A stretch of 64,000 bases of DNA, from contig NZ_UUIS01000006.1 in assembly GCF_900589395.1 (NCBI RefSeq), positions 89,358 to 153,357 on the forward strand, in the 5' to 3' direction. The notes under the pieces were generated by a model that saw only the letters and a list, made by a program, of their open reading frames with translations, searched no databases and had not been told where the DNA came from. Of the stretch, positions 62,910 to 64,000 are shown piece after piece (positions within the stretch are counted from its first letter, which is position 1; each line of letters begins with the position of its first letter). The DNA comes from Pseudomonas viridiflava. Its GTDB lineage: Bacteria; Pseudomonadota; Gammaproteobacteria; Pseudomonadales; Pseudomonadaceae. A program made the translations under genes and the position numbers.

Positions 62910-63386
62910 ATGCCTGAACACGCTCCCCACCTGAACAAGGCCATTCGCGACATGCTGCTCGACTGCGGCCTGTTCAATACCCTGCTGCCGGCCGACCTGC
63001 TGAGCATCGCCGGCTTTTTCAGCATCACCGAATTCGAGCAGGACCAGGTCATTTTCAATGAAGGCGACGCCGGTACGTTCATGTGCATCGTCCATCAAGG
63101 CAGTGTCATCGTGCGCAAGCTCAACCCTGACGGCCAGCCGGTGAACATCGCCACCTTGCGTCGCGGTCGGGCGCTGGGCGAGATGGCCGTGCTGGACGGT
63201 GAACGTCGTTCGGCCAGTTGCATTGCCGCCAGCCACTGCCAGTTGCTGACCCTGGGCCGCGACTCGCTGGACAAGATGATCGAGGAATCGCCGAAGATGG
63301 CCGCCAGGATCATCCGCGCCCTGGCCATTTCGCTGTCCAAGCGCTTGCGCATGGTAGACGGCCAATTGCTTGCGCAACAGATGTGA
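62910..63386 (+). CDS. Stand-alone cyclic nucleotide-binding domain protein
   Basis: The 158-residue protein is essentially one cyclic nucleotide-binding domain (about 20-135): QDQVIFNEGDAGTFMCIVHQGSVIV-like strands (written here from EQDQVIFNEGDAG) and a phosphate cassette GEMAVLDGERRSASC with the conserved Glu and Arg. There is no DNA-binding helix-turn-helix and no other effector domain; the C-terminal helix (ALAISLSKRLRMVDGQLL) may mediate dimerisation. It may sense cAMP, but its partner is unknown. It is 75 bases after ptrB. Confidence 0.85.
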   Translation: MPEHAPHLNKAIRDMLLDCGLFNTLLPADLLSIAGFFSITEFEQDQVIFNEGDAGTFMCIVHQGSVIVRKLNPDGQPVNIATLRRGRALGEMAVLDGERRSASCIAASHCQLLTLGRDSLDKMIEESPKMAARIIRALAISLSKRLRMVDGQLLAQQM

Positions 63387-63446
63387 AATCCACCGTCAGG
63401 CACTAGACTGACGGCACATTAGTACCCGGATACAACAGGTCAAACC

Positions 63447-63812
63447 ATGAGCACGCCTACCAATACTTCCAAGCTGGACCGCATCCTGGCCGACGCCCAA
63501 CGTGATCGCGAGATGGGCTATCGCGACAAGGCCCTGCGCATGTACCCCCATGTCTGTGGCCGCTGCGCCCGTGAGTTCGCCGGCAAGCGCCTGAGCGAGC
63601 TGACCGTTCACCACCGTGACCACAACCACGACAACAACCCGCAGGACGGCTCGAACTGGGAGTTGTTGTGCCTGTACTGCCACGACAACGAGCACTCGCG
63701 CTACACCGACCAGCAGTATTTCGGCGAAGGCTCGCTGAGCACGCCCAAGATCGCCAAGGCCACGCATAACCCGTTCGCGGCGCTGGCGGGGTTGATGAAG
63801 AAAGACGACTGA
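63447..63812 (+). CDS. yajD: YajD-type HNH nuclease family protein
   Basis: The 121-residue protein has an HNH motif with zinc ligands CGRC (Cys37, Cys40), the catalytic region VHHRDHNHDNNP, and a second pair in LCLYCHDNEHS. It matches YajD, a small conserved HNH protein with unknown biological role. A C-terminal tail (NPFAALAGLMKKDD) follows. It starts 60 bases after the cyclic nucleotide-binding gene and is the last gene in the window. Confidence 0.9.
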   Translation: MSTPTNTSKLDRILADAQRDREMGYRDKALRMYPHVCGRCAREFAGKRLSELTVHHRDHNHDNNPQDGSNWELLCLYCHDNEHSRYTDQQYFGEGSLSTPKIAKATHNPFAALAGLMKKDD

Positions 63813-63859
63813 GGCCGGGCTGGGTTTAGCGGCAATGCTGTTTTTCAGGCAGTTTTTGG

Positions 63860-64000
63860 GATGGCTGTGCTCTTGCTGGCGAAGGTAGCCTGTGAGAGAG
63901 GTTCCGACCCTCTTCGGGCCGGCTTACTTTGTCTTGGCAAAGTAAGCAAACCGTTTGCTCCTGGTTCCGGCCCCTTCGGGGTCCCCTCCCTCCGGCATTG
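63860..64000. repeat. Intergenic repeat with hairpin, cut by window end
   Basis: The final 140 bases hold CTTACTTTG and CAAAGTAAG as 9-bp inverted arms (63923-63931, 63938-63946) and GGCCCCTTCGGGGTCC-like short palindromes. Similar stretches recur between genes in Pseudomonas as far as I recall. No ORF is evident and the element runs past the window. Confidence 0.55.

Overview
The window is a GC-rich, gene-dense stretch of a Pseudomonas chromosome. The evidence is the gene content and order: minCDE, a prc/algO tail-specific protease, an FKBP lipoprotein, rdgC, an MxtR-like SLC5 hybrid kinase, aceK, lpxO and a carnitine catabolic cluster, plus REP elements of the GTAGGAGCGCGC type. From memory the backbone order resembles P. 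aeruginosa PA3240-PA3271, rearranged and interspersed with accessory blocks. A P. putida or P. fluorescens group species is the best guess; no 16S gene is present to settle it.

Layout. 0-11 kb holds envelope and division genes: the end of an alpha/beta hydrolase, mlaA, three tandem DUF805 membrane proteins, a pirin, a patatin, a LpxL-type acyltransferase, minC-minD-minE, a RluA-type pseudouridine synthase and an M18 aminopeptidase. 10.4-16 kb is a GntR/UTRA-controlled binding-protein ABC importer followed by a HAD phosphatase; a perfect TGGTCTAGACCA operator sits at the regulator start and a near-copy lies before the importer. 16-24 kb carries a quinone oxidoreductase, prc, an EAL-CBS-GGDEF protein, an expanded REP element with 33-bp tandem repeats, small regulatory genes, a pair of perfect DnaA boxes and the FKBP lipoprotein. 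24-31.5 kb is one minus-strand operon: TonB-dependent receptor, amino-acid-type ABC importer, Tat-type FAD amine oxidase and RidA. It looks like an uptake and oxidation pathway for one unidentified amine or amino acid.

32-41 kb is bounded by two nearly identical blocks of about 260 bp, each holding tRNA-Val and tRNA-Asp with promoter and terminator. Between them lie a two-gene cassette (a small predicted beta-grasp protein ending in Gly-Gly, and a 974-residue DUF4132/DUF7737-like protein) and a complete L-carnitine degradation cluster (cdhR, caiX, BKACE, carnitine dehydrogenase, thioesterase). The cassette is my best candidate for an undescribed system.

41-64 kb returns to backbone: rdgC, a BASS-family transporter, a possibly second tyrosyl-tRNA synthetase with a KMGKS loop, an MFS-PlsC fusion, a MITE-like element with 25-bp perfect inverted ends packed with REP units, the hybrid kinase, aceK, lpxO, cysK, a DUF748 protein, a MoxR/VWA pair, a WbqC-like protein, a three-gene minus operon with a class II amidotransferase, oligopeptidase B, a lone cyclic-nucleotide-binding domain protein, a YajD-type HNH protein and the start of another repeat. 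All assignments come from reading the sequence and recalled family features; no database search was made.
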